NCBI GenBank assembly: GCA_029259605.1
Contig: JAJDEV010000292.1
Location: 1 to 51,934 of the forward strand
From: Planctomycetota bacterium
GTDB taxonomy: Bacteria; Planctomycetota; UBA1135; GCA-002686595
Direction of reading: 5' to 3'
DNA: 51,934 bases
This document shows, piece after piece, positions 16,801-25,255 of this stretch (positions are counted from its first letter, which is position 1; each line of letters begins with the position of its first letter). The notes below the pieces were generated by a model, which was not told where the DNA came from, searched no databases, and was given only the letters and a program-made list of their open reading frames with translations. The position numbers and the translations under genes are program-made.

Positions 16801-16989
16801 GTCGAGGTCCAGCTCGAGTGCGCCGCCGCGATCGCCGCCGCGGTGGCCACGCACCACGACTACGTGCGCGAGCAGGTGCTCGCGGTCGAGCTCGAGTGCG
16901 GCGACGTCACCGACGCCGACTGGGAGCACGTGCAGCGCGGGGGAGTCGGCGAGGTCGAGCTGGCGGTCGCGCTGCGGCGCAGTCGCTAG
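13804..16989 (+). CDS. ileS: Isoleucyl-tRNA synthetase
   Basis: The 1061-residue class I synthetase has HYGH (66-69) as the HIGH motif, the FGWDCHGLPAE block, TTTPWTLPSN and DVVCPVDGSGNFT in the editing domain, and KLSKR (616-620) as the KMSKS motif. It ends with the anticodon-binding and C-terminal domains. Length and motif style (ETPMSNFET, K-L/M-SKR) resemble the second bacterial/eukaryotic-like IleRS type rather than the E. coli type. It charges tRNA-Ile in the cytoplasm. The start at 13804 (MPMKS) or 13810 is immediately ahead of conserved sequence. TAGATT at 13775-13780 is a possible -10 box. An inverted-repeat element begins 17-23 nt after the stop. Confidence 0.97.
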   Translation: MPMKSQPDPRSPYPDVPAQPGFPALEERVLAYWKEEGVFEASIAQRDGADEFVFYDGPPFANGLPHYGHLLTGYVKDIVPRYQTMKGKRVERRFGWDCHGLPAEMGAEKELGISGRRKITEYGIGKFNDYCRETVMRYSSEWERYVERQARWVDFKNDYKTMDLSYMESVMWAFKQLHEKGLLYESYRVMPYSWAAETPMSNFETRLDDSYRERQDPALTVRLRLVPIDDDPLGSLPVDIVIWTTTPWTLPSNLAVAVGPDIDYAVLEKDGERLVFGAGAVAKYAKELEGWAQVDTVKGSALVGRRYAPLFPYFKDQPNAFRVVAGDFVDTEEGSGGVHMAPGFGEDDQRVCAENGIDVVCPVDGSGNFTSEVPDWEGQNVLAANKPIAKALKERGVVLRHETYVHNYPHCWRTDEPLIYRAVSSWYVKVTDFRDRMVELNQSIDWIPDNIRDGQFGKWLEGARDWSISRNRFWGSPIPVWKSDDPDYPRIDVYGSLDELERDFGVRPTDLHRPAIDELTRPNPDDPTGKSTMRRVEDVLDGWFESGSMPYAQVHYPFENQQWFEEHFPADFIVEYVAQTRGWFYTMMVLSTALFDRPPFQNCICHGVVTDVTGRKLSKRLRNYPEPDALFDTQGSDAARWFFCSSSVLMRAGDLQMDIDGKGVAEVVRLVLNPIWNAYHFFTLYANADGVRGEFRADQGGLLDRYALAKTRRLVEHVEASLDAYDIPGACTEVRGFLDALNNWYVRRSRPRFWKQEQDADKKDAYDTLYTVLVTLCRATAPLLPLLTEEIYRNLTGERSVHLVDWPDVSALPSDPELVEDMDRVRQVCSTALALRDDRRLRTRLPLAALTVAGEGVARLEPYFDLIASEVNVKQVRTAERIEEFGRFVLKLNARVLGPKVGGAMKTMLAAMREGRWNLTADGGVELEGRRLEAGDYDLVLESKDDLADVAVQALPSNDAVVALDVAMTPELEREGVARDVVRLIQMARKEAGLDVSDSVEVQLECAAAIAAAVATHHDYVREQVLAVELECGDVTDADWEHVQRGGVGEVELAVALRRSR

Positions 16990-17005
16990 CAGCGCACCGC
17001 GTCCC

Positions 17006-17194
17006 CCCGGGCTAGCCCGGGTGATTCATGAGGTTTTGCCGAGATCGACCCGGATGTGCGTCAGATCAGCGCTTCGCGACCGAAGCGCGTGGAGGCGACC
17101 TTGACGGGTCGTCGAACCCGGTGAGGGAGGGAAGCGCTGATATGGCGCGTAGCTGCGTCGACCTCGGTGAAGGCTCATGAATGATCCGGGCTAG
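17006..17194. mobile_element. MITE-like inverted-repeat element between ileS and the kinase
   Basis: Imperfect 38-nt inverted termini (17012-17049 and 17157-17194, 31 of 38 matching) start and end with CTAG. Inside is a second perfect inverted pair, ATCAGCGCTTC (17065-17075) with 17131-17141, so the whole 183 bp can fold into one long hairpin. The left end is extended into a perfect 16-bp palindrome CCCGGGCTAGCCCGGG (17006-17021). The right terminus (17145-17194) matches 51874-51923 at 44 of 50 positions. No coding capacity was seen. The right CTAG supplies the stop codon of the kinase gene. It may be a miniature transposable element or a dispersed terminator-type repeat. Confidence 0.7.
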
Positions 17195-18864
17195 AAGCCG
17201 AGCTTCGACGCGACGTCCGTGACGAGCGCGTCCCAGAACTCCTGCTCGGTGAGCCCGCCCGGGTTCTCGTCGGTCCACGTGTGCGTTCCGCCGACGTTGC
17301 CCCCGGTGGCCCAGACGCCGCGCGCGTACCCGCCGATGGCGGCGTACCCGAAGGCCAACCCGCCGCAGGCGAGGTACGCGGTCGAGATCCCGCCGAAGGA
17401 AGCGAGTCCGCCGACCGCGATCCCGCCGAACGACAGGAGCAGCGCGAGCGAGATGCCGCCCATGGTCACGGCGCCCGCGCACATCCCGCCCATGACGATG
17501 CCGCCCGCGGCGAGTCCGCCCATGGCGACGACGCCGACCGCGACGTCGCCCATCGCGAACCACCCCTTCGCGACGCGCATGGGCTGTCCGGGATAGCGTC
17601 GGCCCGCCACGAGGTGGACGAGCGGCAGACCGAACAGCTTCGCCTTCGAGCGGTACTCGAACGGCTGGCCGGAGCAGAAGAAGCGCAGCTGCGTCCACGC
17701 GCGCTGCAACACGTTGCCGCGATCCTGACGCGCGCGCGTCGTGCGTGACTCGGCGAGTGCCACGAGGTCCGCTTCGAACGCGGCGGCGGACTCGTACCGA
17801 TCCTCGGGCAGCCGCGCCATGGCCTTCGAAGCGACCGCCGCCGCATCGCGGCTCGCGCGCGCCTCGCGACTGCGCACGGACGGCGCGAGCGTCGTCTTGA
17901 TCTTCTCGAAGACCTCGAGCACGCTGCCGCCGTCGAACGGACGCTCGCCGGTGAGCGCCTCGAACAGCGTCACGCCGAGGCTGTAGACGTCGGTGCGGTG
18001 ATCGACCTCGATCGCGGAGAGCCAGGCCTGCTCGGGCGACATGTAGTAGGGCGTTCCGAGCGTGTCGCCGGTCATCGACAGCGCCGGATCGTCGTCGCCC
18101 TTGGCGAGCCCGAAGTCGGCCACGACGGCCGTGCCGTCGGAGCGCATCAGGATGTTCGACGGCTTGACGTCGCGGTGCACGAGGCCGTGCGCGTGTGCCG
18201 CCGAAAGCGCGTCTGCGACCGGTGCGAGCAGGCGCGCGATCGCCGCTTCGTACGTCTCGCGCGGCCGCGCGACGGCCGGGATCCCGGTGGCGCGCGCGAG
18301 CGTGTCCGCGGTCCAGTCATGCTTCTCCGGCAGCGCATCGAGGACGTGCGCGAGCGACGGTCCCTCGACGTACTCCATCGCGAGGAAGTGGTAGCCGCGC
18401 TCCGAACCGACGTCGTAGATGCGAACGATGTGCGGGTGCTGCAGCTTCGCGATCGCGAGCGCCTCGCGACGGAAGCGGTCGACGTGGCGCTTCTCGAGAG
18501 CGAGCCCGGGCCGCAGGATCTTGAGCGCGACCGCACGCTCCAGCTCCGTGTCCCGCGCGAGCCAGACGATCGCCATGCCGCCGCGTCCGACCTCGCGCAT
18601 CAGGCGATAGCGCCCGAACGTCGCGCCCGCGGCGAGCGGTGTCGATGCGCCCGGCGCGTTCGCCATCCCGGCGTCGATCATCTTGAGGCAGCGCTCGAGA
18701 CCGGGGCGCGCCTCGGCCGGAACGCGCTCGAGGAACGTGCGGTGCTTGGGCGTCGAACCGGACGCCTGTTGATCGGCGTACTCGCCGACGATCGCGTCGA
18801 GCAGATCGTCGAGCGCGCCGCCCGAGAGGTCGTTCGCCCTGGATTCCGAGTGTCTGTCGTTCAT
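17191..18864 (-). CDS. Hanks-type Ser/Thr protein kinase with glycine-rich hydrophobic C-terminal repeats
   Basis: The 557-residue protein has a short N-terminal helical part and a complete kinase domain (about 86-370): glycine loop GRGGMA (93-98), VALK with K115, HRDVKPSNIL (230-239), DFGLA (250-254) and APE-like MSPEQ (275-279). Residues 434-522 form about eight decapeptide repeats, each starting with GG and rich in Ala, Val, Ile and Met (GG at 449, 459, 469, 480, 491, 501, 511, 521). They probably pack in or on the membrane. The C-terminus is soluble. The gene follows an ECF sigma gene by 39 nt on the same strand, a common planctomycete pairing that suggests phosphorylation-linked sigma control. 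Its TAG stop lies in the terminal CTAG of the inverted-repeat element. Confidence 0.93.
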   Translation of the reverse strand: MNDRHSESRANDLSGGALDDLLDAIVGEYADQQASGSTPKHRTFLERVPAEARPGLERCLKMIDAGMANAPGASTPLAAGATFGRYRLMREVGRGGMAIVWLARDTELERAVALKILRPGLALEKRHVDRFRREALAIAKLQHPHIVRIYDVGSERGYHFLAMEYVEGPSLAHVLDALPEKHDWTADTLARATGIPAVARPRETYEAAIARLLAPVADALSAAHAHGLVHRDVKPSNILMRSDGTAVVADFGLAKGDDDPALSMTGDTLGTPYYMSPEQAWLSAIEVDHRTDVYSLGVTLFEALTGERPFDGGSVLEVFEKIKTTLAPSVRSREARASRDAAAVASKAMARLPEDRYESAAAFEADLVALAESRTTRARQDRGNVLQRAWTQLRFFCSGQPFEYRSKAKLFGLPLVHLVAGRRYPGQPMRVAKGWFAMGDVAVGVVAMGGLAAGGIVMGGMCAGAVTMGGISLALLLSFGGIAVGGLASFGGISTAYLACGGLAFGYAAIGGYARGVWATGGNVGGTHTWTDENPGGLTEQEFWDALVTDVASKLGF

Positions 18865-18903
18865 GTCGAAGGAGCGGGCGTCGGTCCGCGTCCCATTCGC
18901 CGC

Positions 18904-19527
18904 TCAATCCGTCGAATCCTCGCCCGCGCCCGGCGCCCAGGCCGCGATAGCGCGCCGGTAGAGTGAGTGCACGGCCGTCTCGGAGCGTCCCATGCGCGCC
19001 GCCGCCTCGCGCGCGCTGAGCCCTTCGAACTGCCGCAACCCGATGACGCGACGGTGCTCGGGGAGCAGCGCTTCGAAGCGCTCGCGCAGGTGGCGCGACG
19101 TCTCGGCGCACGCGGCGCGCGTGGAGGGACCGGCGGTCGTGGCGAGGATCTGACTCGCGCGCGGACCGGCGCTGCTCCAATCGGAGTGCGCGAGCGGCAG
19201 CGTGTTCCCGCTGCGCTTCGCGGCGCGGATCGAGCGCGCCGCATCGACGACCGAGTTCTTCGCGATGCGGATCAGGAAACGCCACAACGCCGGGTCGTTC
19301 TCCTCGTGCGGGGGGAGCCCCGACGGGGCGGTCAGCGCGCGCACGTACACCTCCTGGATCAGGTCGTCGAGCTCGACGCGCGCGCGGATGGCCCTGCCCG
19401 CGAGATAGGAGAGCAAGAGCCGCAGGCGACCTTCGAGCGCCGCCAAGCGCTCGCCGTCGTCGTGACCCGCGCTACGTCCTTGTTCGGGGTCGGGTCGCGG
19501 CGCCGGTGTTCGGGAGCTGGAGTCCAC
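18904..19527 (-). CDS. ECF-type RNA polymerase sigma factor
   Basis: The protein (207 residues from GTG 19527) has sigma region 2 (ELDDLIQEVYVRALT with LWRFLIRIAKNSVVDAAR) and region 4 (LPEHRRVIGLRQFEGLSAREAAARMGRSETAVHSLYRRAIAAW). It would direct RNA polymerase to a dedicated promoter set. The start is uncertain, as there is no in-frame ATG near the domain and the GTG at 19527 is the best available. The first 25 residues are low complexity. No anti-sigma gene is adjacent. Instead the downstream gene is a Ser/Thr kinase, consistent with the STK-linked ECF groups described for planctomycetes. Confidence 0.88.
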   Translation of the reverse strand: MDSSSRTPAPRPDPEQGRSAGHDDGERLAALEGRLRLLLSYLAGRAIRARVELDDLIQEVYVRALTAPSGLPPHEENDPALWRFLIRIAKNSVVDAARSIRAAKRSGNTLPLAHSDWSSAGPRASQILATTAGPSTRAACAETSRHLRERFEALLPEHRRVIGLRQFEGLSAREAAARMGRSETAVHSLYRRAIAAWAPGAGEDSTD

Positions 19528-19689
19528 GGGGGGGAGTGTACGCCGTGGCTTGTCGGGGGCGAAAGACGGGCGCGTGGAGCGTTGCCTATCGAGTCCTGCT
19601 AACCTGCACCGCCCACGGCGCCGCGGCGCGCCGAACGCAGCGGCGTTCCCGGTTCCCTCCCCTTCTTCCCCGCACCGATCCGCATTCGC

Positions 19690-21578
<1,889 letters not shown>

Positions 21579-21597
<19 letters not shown>

Positions 21598-22757
21598 GCA
21601 TCGGAGAGCGGCGCCTCGGAGAGTATCCGCGGCGGGAGGCGGGGCAGGCGAACGGGCGCGGACACGGGACGCTGATCGTCATCGCCTGCGGCCTCCACGG
21701 CAACGAGCCCGCCGGCGTGCTCGCCGCGCGGCGCGTCTTCGCGGAGCTCGAGCGCACGACGCCGCTCATGCACGGTCGCGTGCTCGCGCTCGCGGGCAAC
21801 ATCGGCGCGCTCGAGCGCGGCCAGCGCTACGTCGAGCACGACTTGAACCGGCTGTGGACCGAGGAGGAGATCGCGCGCGTGCGCACGCTCCCGGACGGAG
21901 ACGGCGACGCCGAGACGCGCGAGCAGGTCGAGATGCTGCGCGACATCGAAGAGGCGATCGACGCGGGCTGGGAGCGCGTCGTCCTGCTCGATCTGCACTC
22001 GACGTCCGCCGACGGATCGCCGTTCATCATCATGGCGGACACGCTGCGCAACCGGGACATCGCGTTCGCGCTGCACATCCCGATCATGCTCGGACTGGAA
22101 GAGGGACTGCCCGGGACGCTCTCCTCGTACTTCTCGGAACGCGGGCACACGGCGATCTGCGTCGAGGGTGGGCAGAACGATCTCACCTCGACGGTCGATC
22201 ATCATGAGGCCGCGATCTGGCTCACGCTCGTCGCCGCCGGCCTGCTCGCGCGCGAGGATGTCGTCAACTACGACGAGCACGCCGAGGGACTGCGCAACGT
22301 CACCTTCGGCTTGCCGCAGGTCTTCGAGATTCGACACCGCGAGCCGATTCCGCCCGGGACGTTCTTCTCGATGAACCCGGGCTTCGCGAATTTCCATCGC
22401 GTGAAGCAGGGCGAGCCGCTCGCCGTGCTCGGTGAGGGGGACGCGTTGAAGACGCTCGTGACGCCGCTCGACGGCTGGCTCTTCATGCCGCGCTACCAAG
22501 GGTTGGGCGACGACGCGTTCTTCGTGGGGGACGAGGTCGGACCGTCGCGCTTGCGGCTCGGGGCCTGGCTGCGCCGCATGCGACTCGAGTGGGTGCTCGG
22601 CCTGCTCCCCGGAATCGAGCGCCACGCCACGCAAGTGCGTGCCTTTTGCGCGGACGTCGAGCGCCTGGGCCGGAACTCGCTGGAGATGCTGCACCTCTTC
22701 GGGTATCGAAAGGTCACGCGTGACGGATCACGGGCGGTCTTCATCCGACGCCCCTGA
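21579..22757 (+). CDS. AstE/AspA-family zinc deacylase (succinylglutamate desuccinylase/aspartoacylase)
   Basis: The product (392 residues from GTG 21579) belongs to the M14-like AstE/AspA group. Zinc ligands are visible as H40 and E43 in GLHGNEPAG and H140 in LLDLHSTS, with the catalytic region EGGQND later. The family hydrolyses amide bonds of N-acyl amino acids or cleaves peptides at carboxylates. The start is uncertain. The in-frame GTG inside the end of the GCS2-CBS gene gives an overlap of 19 nt, and no other good start precedes GERRLGEY. The coupling to a carboxylate-amine ligase suggests the two act on the same conjugate, one making and one removing it. Confidence 0.85.
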
Positions 22758-22790
22758 GTCCGACGCCGCGACGAGAATCGCGGAAGATCC

Positions 22791-23819
22791 ATGCCGGCCG
22801 CGCGTCGGCGAGAGATGCCCGAAGCCCGACCCAGCTCCCGAGTCCTCGTCACCGGCGGCGCCGGGTTCATCGGTTCGCATCTGTGCGCGCGGCTGCTCGA
22901 GCGGGGTGACGAGGTGGTCGTGCTCGACGATCTCTCGACTGGCAAGCGCGAGAATCTGGCGGAGATCGACGCGGCGAACCTGTCGTTCGTCGAAGGCTCC
23001 GTGCTCGATACAGAGCTGGTGGACGAGCTGGTCGCGGCGAGCGATCGCGTGTTCCACCTGGCCGCCGCAGTCGGGGTGCGCCTGATCCTCGACGAACCCG
23101 TGCGGACGCTCGAGACCAACGTCGAAGGGACGCGTGCCGTCCTCGGAGCGGCGGCGCGTCACGGTGTGCGCGCGCTCTTCGCGTCCAGCTCCGAGGTCTA
23201 CGGACGCAGCGATGAGCTTCCGTTCCAAGAGGACGCGGCCGTTGTGCTCGGTGCGACGAGCGAGCCGCGCTGGTCCTACGCGTGTTCGAAGGCCTTCGGC
23301 GAGTGGCTCGCGTTCGCGCACGCGCGCGCCGACGGGCTCGACGTGCGGATCGTGCGCTTCTTCAACATCGTCGGTCAGCGGCAGCGTGGGCGCTACGGCA
23401 TGGTGCTGCCGAACTTCGTCCGCCAGGCGCTGGCGGACGAGCCGATCACGGTCTTCGGCGACGGCCAGCAGACGCGTTGCTTCCTGCACGTCGGCGACGC
23501 CGTCGACGCGGTCGTGCGGCTGTCCGAGGAGCCGCGCGCGCGAGGCCGCGTGTTCAACGTCGGCGCGACGCGCGAGGTTGCGATCGGCGACCTGGCTGCG
23601 CTCGTACGCTCCGAGCTCGGCAGCGCGTCGCCCATCGTGCGCATGCCGTACCGAGAGGCGTACGGGATGTCGATCACGGACCTCCCGCGCCGCGTGCCCG
23701 ACGTCGCGCGCCTGCACGCGTGCATCGGCTTCACGCCGCGCGTCTCGCTCGAGGCCGCGATCCACGACGTGGCCGAGTACGAGCAGTCGCCGCGCGTGAC
23801 TCGACGGTCCGGGCGCTAA
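22791..23819 (+). CDS. NAD-dependent sugar-nucleotide epimerase/dehydratase
   Basis: The 342-residue protein of the extended SDR family has VTGGAGFIGSHL (NAD binding), DDLSTGKRENL, the catalytic YACSK (YxxxK) and RFFNIVGQRQ, followed by GDGQQTRCFLHVGDAV. These are typical of UDP-glucose 4-epimerase/UDP-glucuronate decarboxylase relatives. It should modify a nucleotide sugar for polysaccharide or LPS assembly, but the exact reaction cannot be decided from motifs. GGAAG at 22782-22786 is a good ribosome site for ATG 22791. A second ATG at residue 9 is possible. It overlaps the convergent apaH gene by 4 nt (CTAA). Confidence 0.9.
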   Translation: MPAARRREMPEARPSSRVLVTGGAGFIGSHLCARLLERGDEVVVLDDLSTGKRENLAEIDAANLSFVEGSVLDTELVDELVAASDRVFHLAAAVGVRLILDEPVRTLETNVEGTRAVLGAAARHGVRALFASSSEVYGRSDELPFQEDAAVVLGATSEPRWSYACSKAFGEWLAFAHARADGLDVRIVRFFNIVGQRQRGRYGMVLPNFVRQALADEPITVFGDGQQTRCFLHVGDAVDAVVRLSEEPRARGRVFNVGATREVAIGDLAALVRSELGSASPIVRMPYREAYGMSITDLPRRVPDVARLHACIGFTPRVSLEAAIHDVAEYEQSPRVTRRSGR

Positions 23820-24532
23820 CGGATCCGCGCGTACGCGCGGCGCGCGGCGACCCAGACGAGCCGCTCGTCCTCGGGGATCCACGCCGTCAGCGCCTTGCCC
23901 CAGACGCAACCCGAGTCGAGCCCACGGAAGCCGTCCGCGACGTGCAGTCCCTGGGACGCCCAGTGCCCGTAGACGACGGTGCGGCCGCCGATGCGCGCGC
24001 GGTCGAAGAGCGCGTGCCACGGACGGAAGCGCGCGTGGTCCGTGTCGTCACGGCCCGGCATCTCGCCGCGCGCGTCGCAGCGCCGCACGCGTACGGCGAA
24101 GCGCGCCGCGTCGTCCGGCGCGTGCGGATCGCCGCGCTCGAGCGCACCGACCGGATCCTCCCAATGCGGCGCGAGCCCGGCGTGCACGACGACCACGTCG
24201 TCGAAGCCGCGCACGAATGGTCGCTCGGCGAGCCAGGCGAGGAGTTCGTCGCGATCGGGAGCGGTGAGCACGTCCCGCAGCGTGTCCCCCTCGCGCAGCG
24301 CGCGATCGCCGTCGGCGACGCGCAGGAGGTGCAGGTCGTGGTTGCCGAGCACGCCGCCGGCGCCGAGCGAACGCAGCAGGCGCAGGCAGCCGAGCGAATC
24401 GGGCCCGCGGTTCACGAGGTCGCCGACGGGATGCAGCGCGTCGCGGGCCGGATCGAACCGCAGGCGTTCGAGCAGGCGCTCGAGTTCCTCGCGACACCCT
24501 TGAATGTCGCCGATGAAGATGCGCCGCGTCAC
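23816..24532 (-). CDS. apaH: Symmetrical bis(5'-nucleosyl)-tetraphosphatase
   Basis: The 238-residue protein (GTG 24532) carries the calcineurin-like phosphoesterase motifs GDIQGC, GDLVNRGPDS and GNHDLHLL, then HAGLAPHWE and YGHWASQGLH...GLDSGCVWG. The order and wording closely follow ApaH, which hydrolyses Ap4A to two ADP. Length is a little shorter than E. coli ApaH (280). An alternative GTG at 24559 would add nine residues. Metal ligands appear complete. The gene stands alone on the minus strand, convergent with the epimerase gene. Confidence 0.9.
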   Translation of the reverse strand: MTRRIFIGDIQGCREELERLLERLRFDPARDALHPVGDLVNRGPDSLGCLRLLRSLGAGGVLGNHDLHLLRVADGDRALREGDTLRDVLTAPDRDELLAWLAERPFVRGFDDVVVVHAGLAPHWEDPVGALERGDPHAPDDAARFAVRVRRCDARGEMPGRDDTDHARFRPWHALFDRARIGGRTVVYGHWASQGLHVADGFRGLDSGCVWGKALTAWIPEDERLVWVAARRAYARIR

Positions 24533-24608
24533 GGCGGGAGAGGATAGCCGCGCGAGCACGGTCGACGAAGCGTGGACAGGCCGCGCGTGTCGGCGCAGAC
24601 TGACGCGC

Positions 24609-25187
24609 ATGTCGAGCCTCATCGCAACGCGGCCGCGCACGGGCATTCCGGGCCTGCTCGTTCTGGTCGGAATCGTCGTCATCGGGGTCACGTCCGGCGC
24701 CGCGTACTTCCACTACAAGGCGCCGCGCCTGAAGAAGGCGCTCGACGAGAAGCTCGCCGCGGCGCCGAAGACCGCGGCCGGGCGACTCGCGGCGTATCAC
24801 GTCTACGGCGAGCCGAACATCCACCACCGACTGTCGGTCGTGGGGCGCTTCTCGGAGGAGCGCCCGTGGCTCGTCACGCACGCGCTCGATGTCGGTGAGG
24901 GCCAGCTCGAGCTGTGGGGGATCGATTGCGAGTCGATTCCGCACGGCGTGTCGACGGTCGAGGGCATGACCGTTTTCGTGGATCTGCCCGCGCCCTACGC
25001 GCTCGGTCGCATCCCGCGCGACGGTCAGTTCACGTCGTACGTTCCGGTGTACTCGAGCGCCGCCGACGTTCCGGACCCCGCCGCACGCCTGACGACCGTC
25101 GCGACGCACTTGCTCGAGGGCATGCCGGCCGCGCTGGCGCGTGACATCGAGGGCGCGACGATCGAGTTCCGCATCGCGGCCCCCTGA
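24609..25187 (+). CDS. Hypothetical single-pass membrane protein
   Basis: The 192-residue product has a basic N-terminus and one TM segment (about 15-35, LLVLVGIVVIGVTSGAAYFHY). A soluble part follows that is probably outside the cytoplasm and beta-rich (RPWLVTHALDVGEGQLELWGIDCE, GMTVFVDLPAPYALGRI). I do not recognise a family. It lies divergent from apaH and 68 bp ahead of the sulfatase-fold gene on the same strand, so it may share a transcript with it. Confidence 0.65.
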   Translation: MSSLIATRPRTGIPGLLVLVGIVVIGVTSGAAYFHYKAPRLKKALDEKLAAAPKTAAGRLAAYHVYGEPNIHHRLSVVGRFSEERPWLVTHALDVGEGQLELWGIDCESIPHGVSTVEGMTVFVDLPAPYALGRIPRDGQFTSYVPVYSSAADVPDPAARLTTVATHLLEGMPAALARDIEGATIEFRIAAP

Positions 25188-25255
25188 CGCGCGGCTCCGC
25201 GAACACTCCCGAATCGAGCGTGATTCGTCGGCGCCGACAGCCGATAGTGCCCCGC

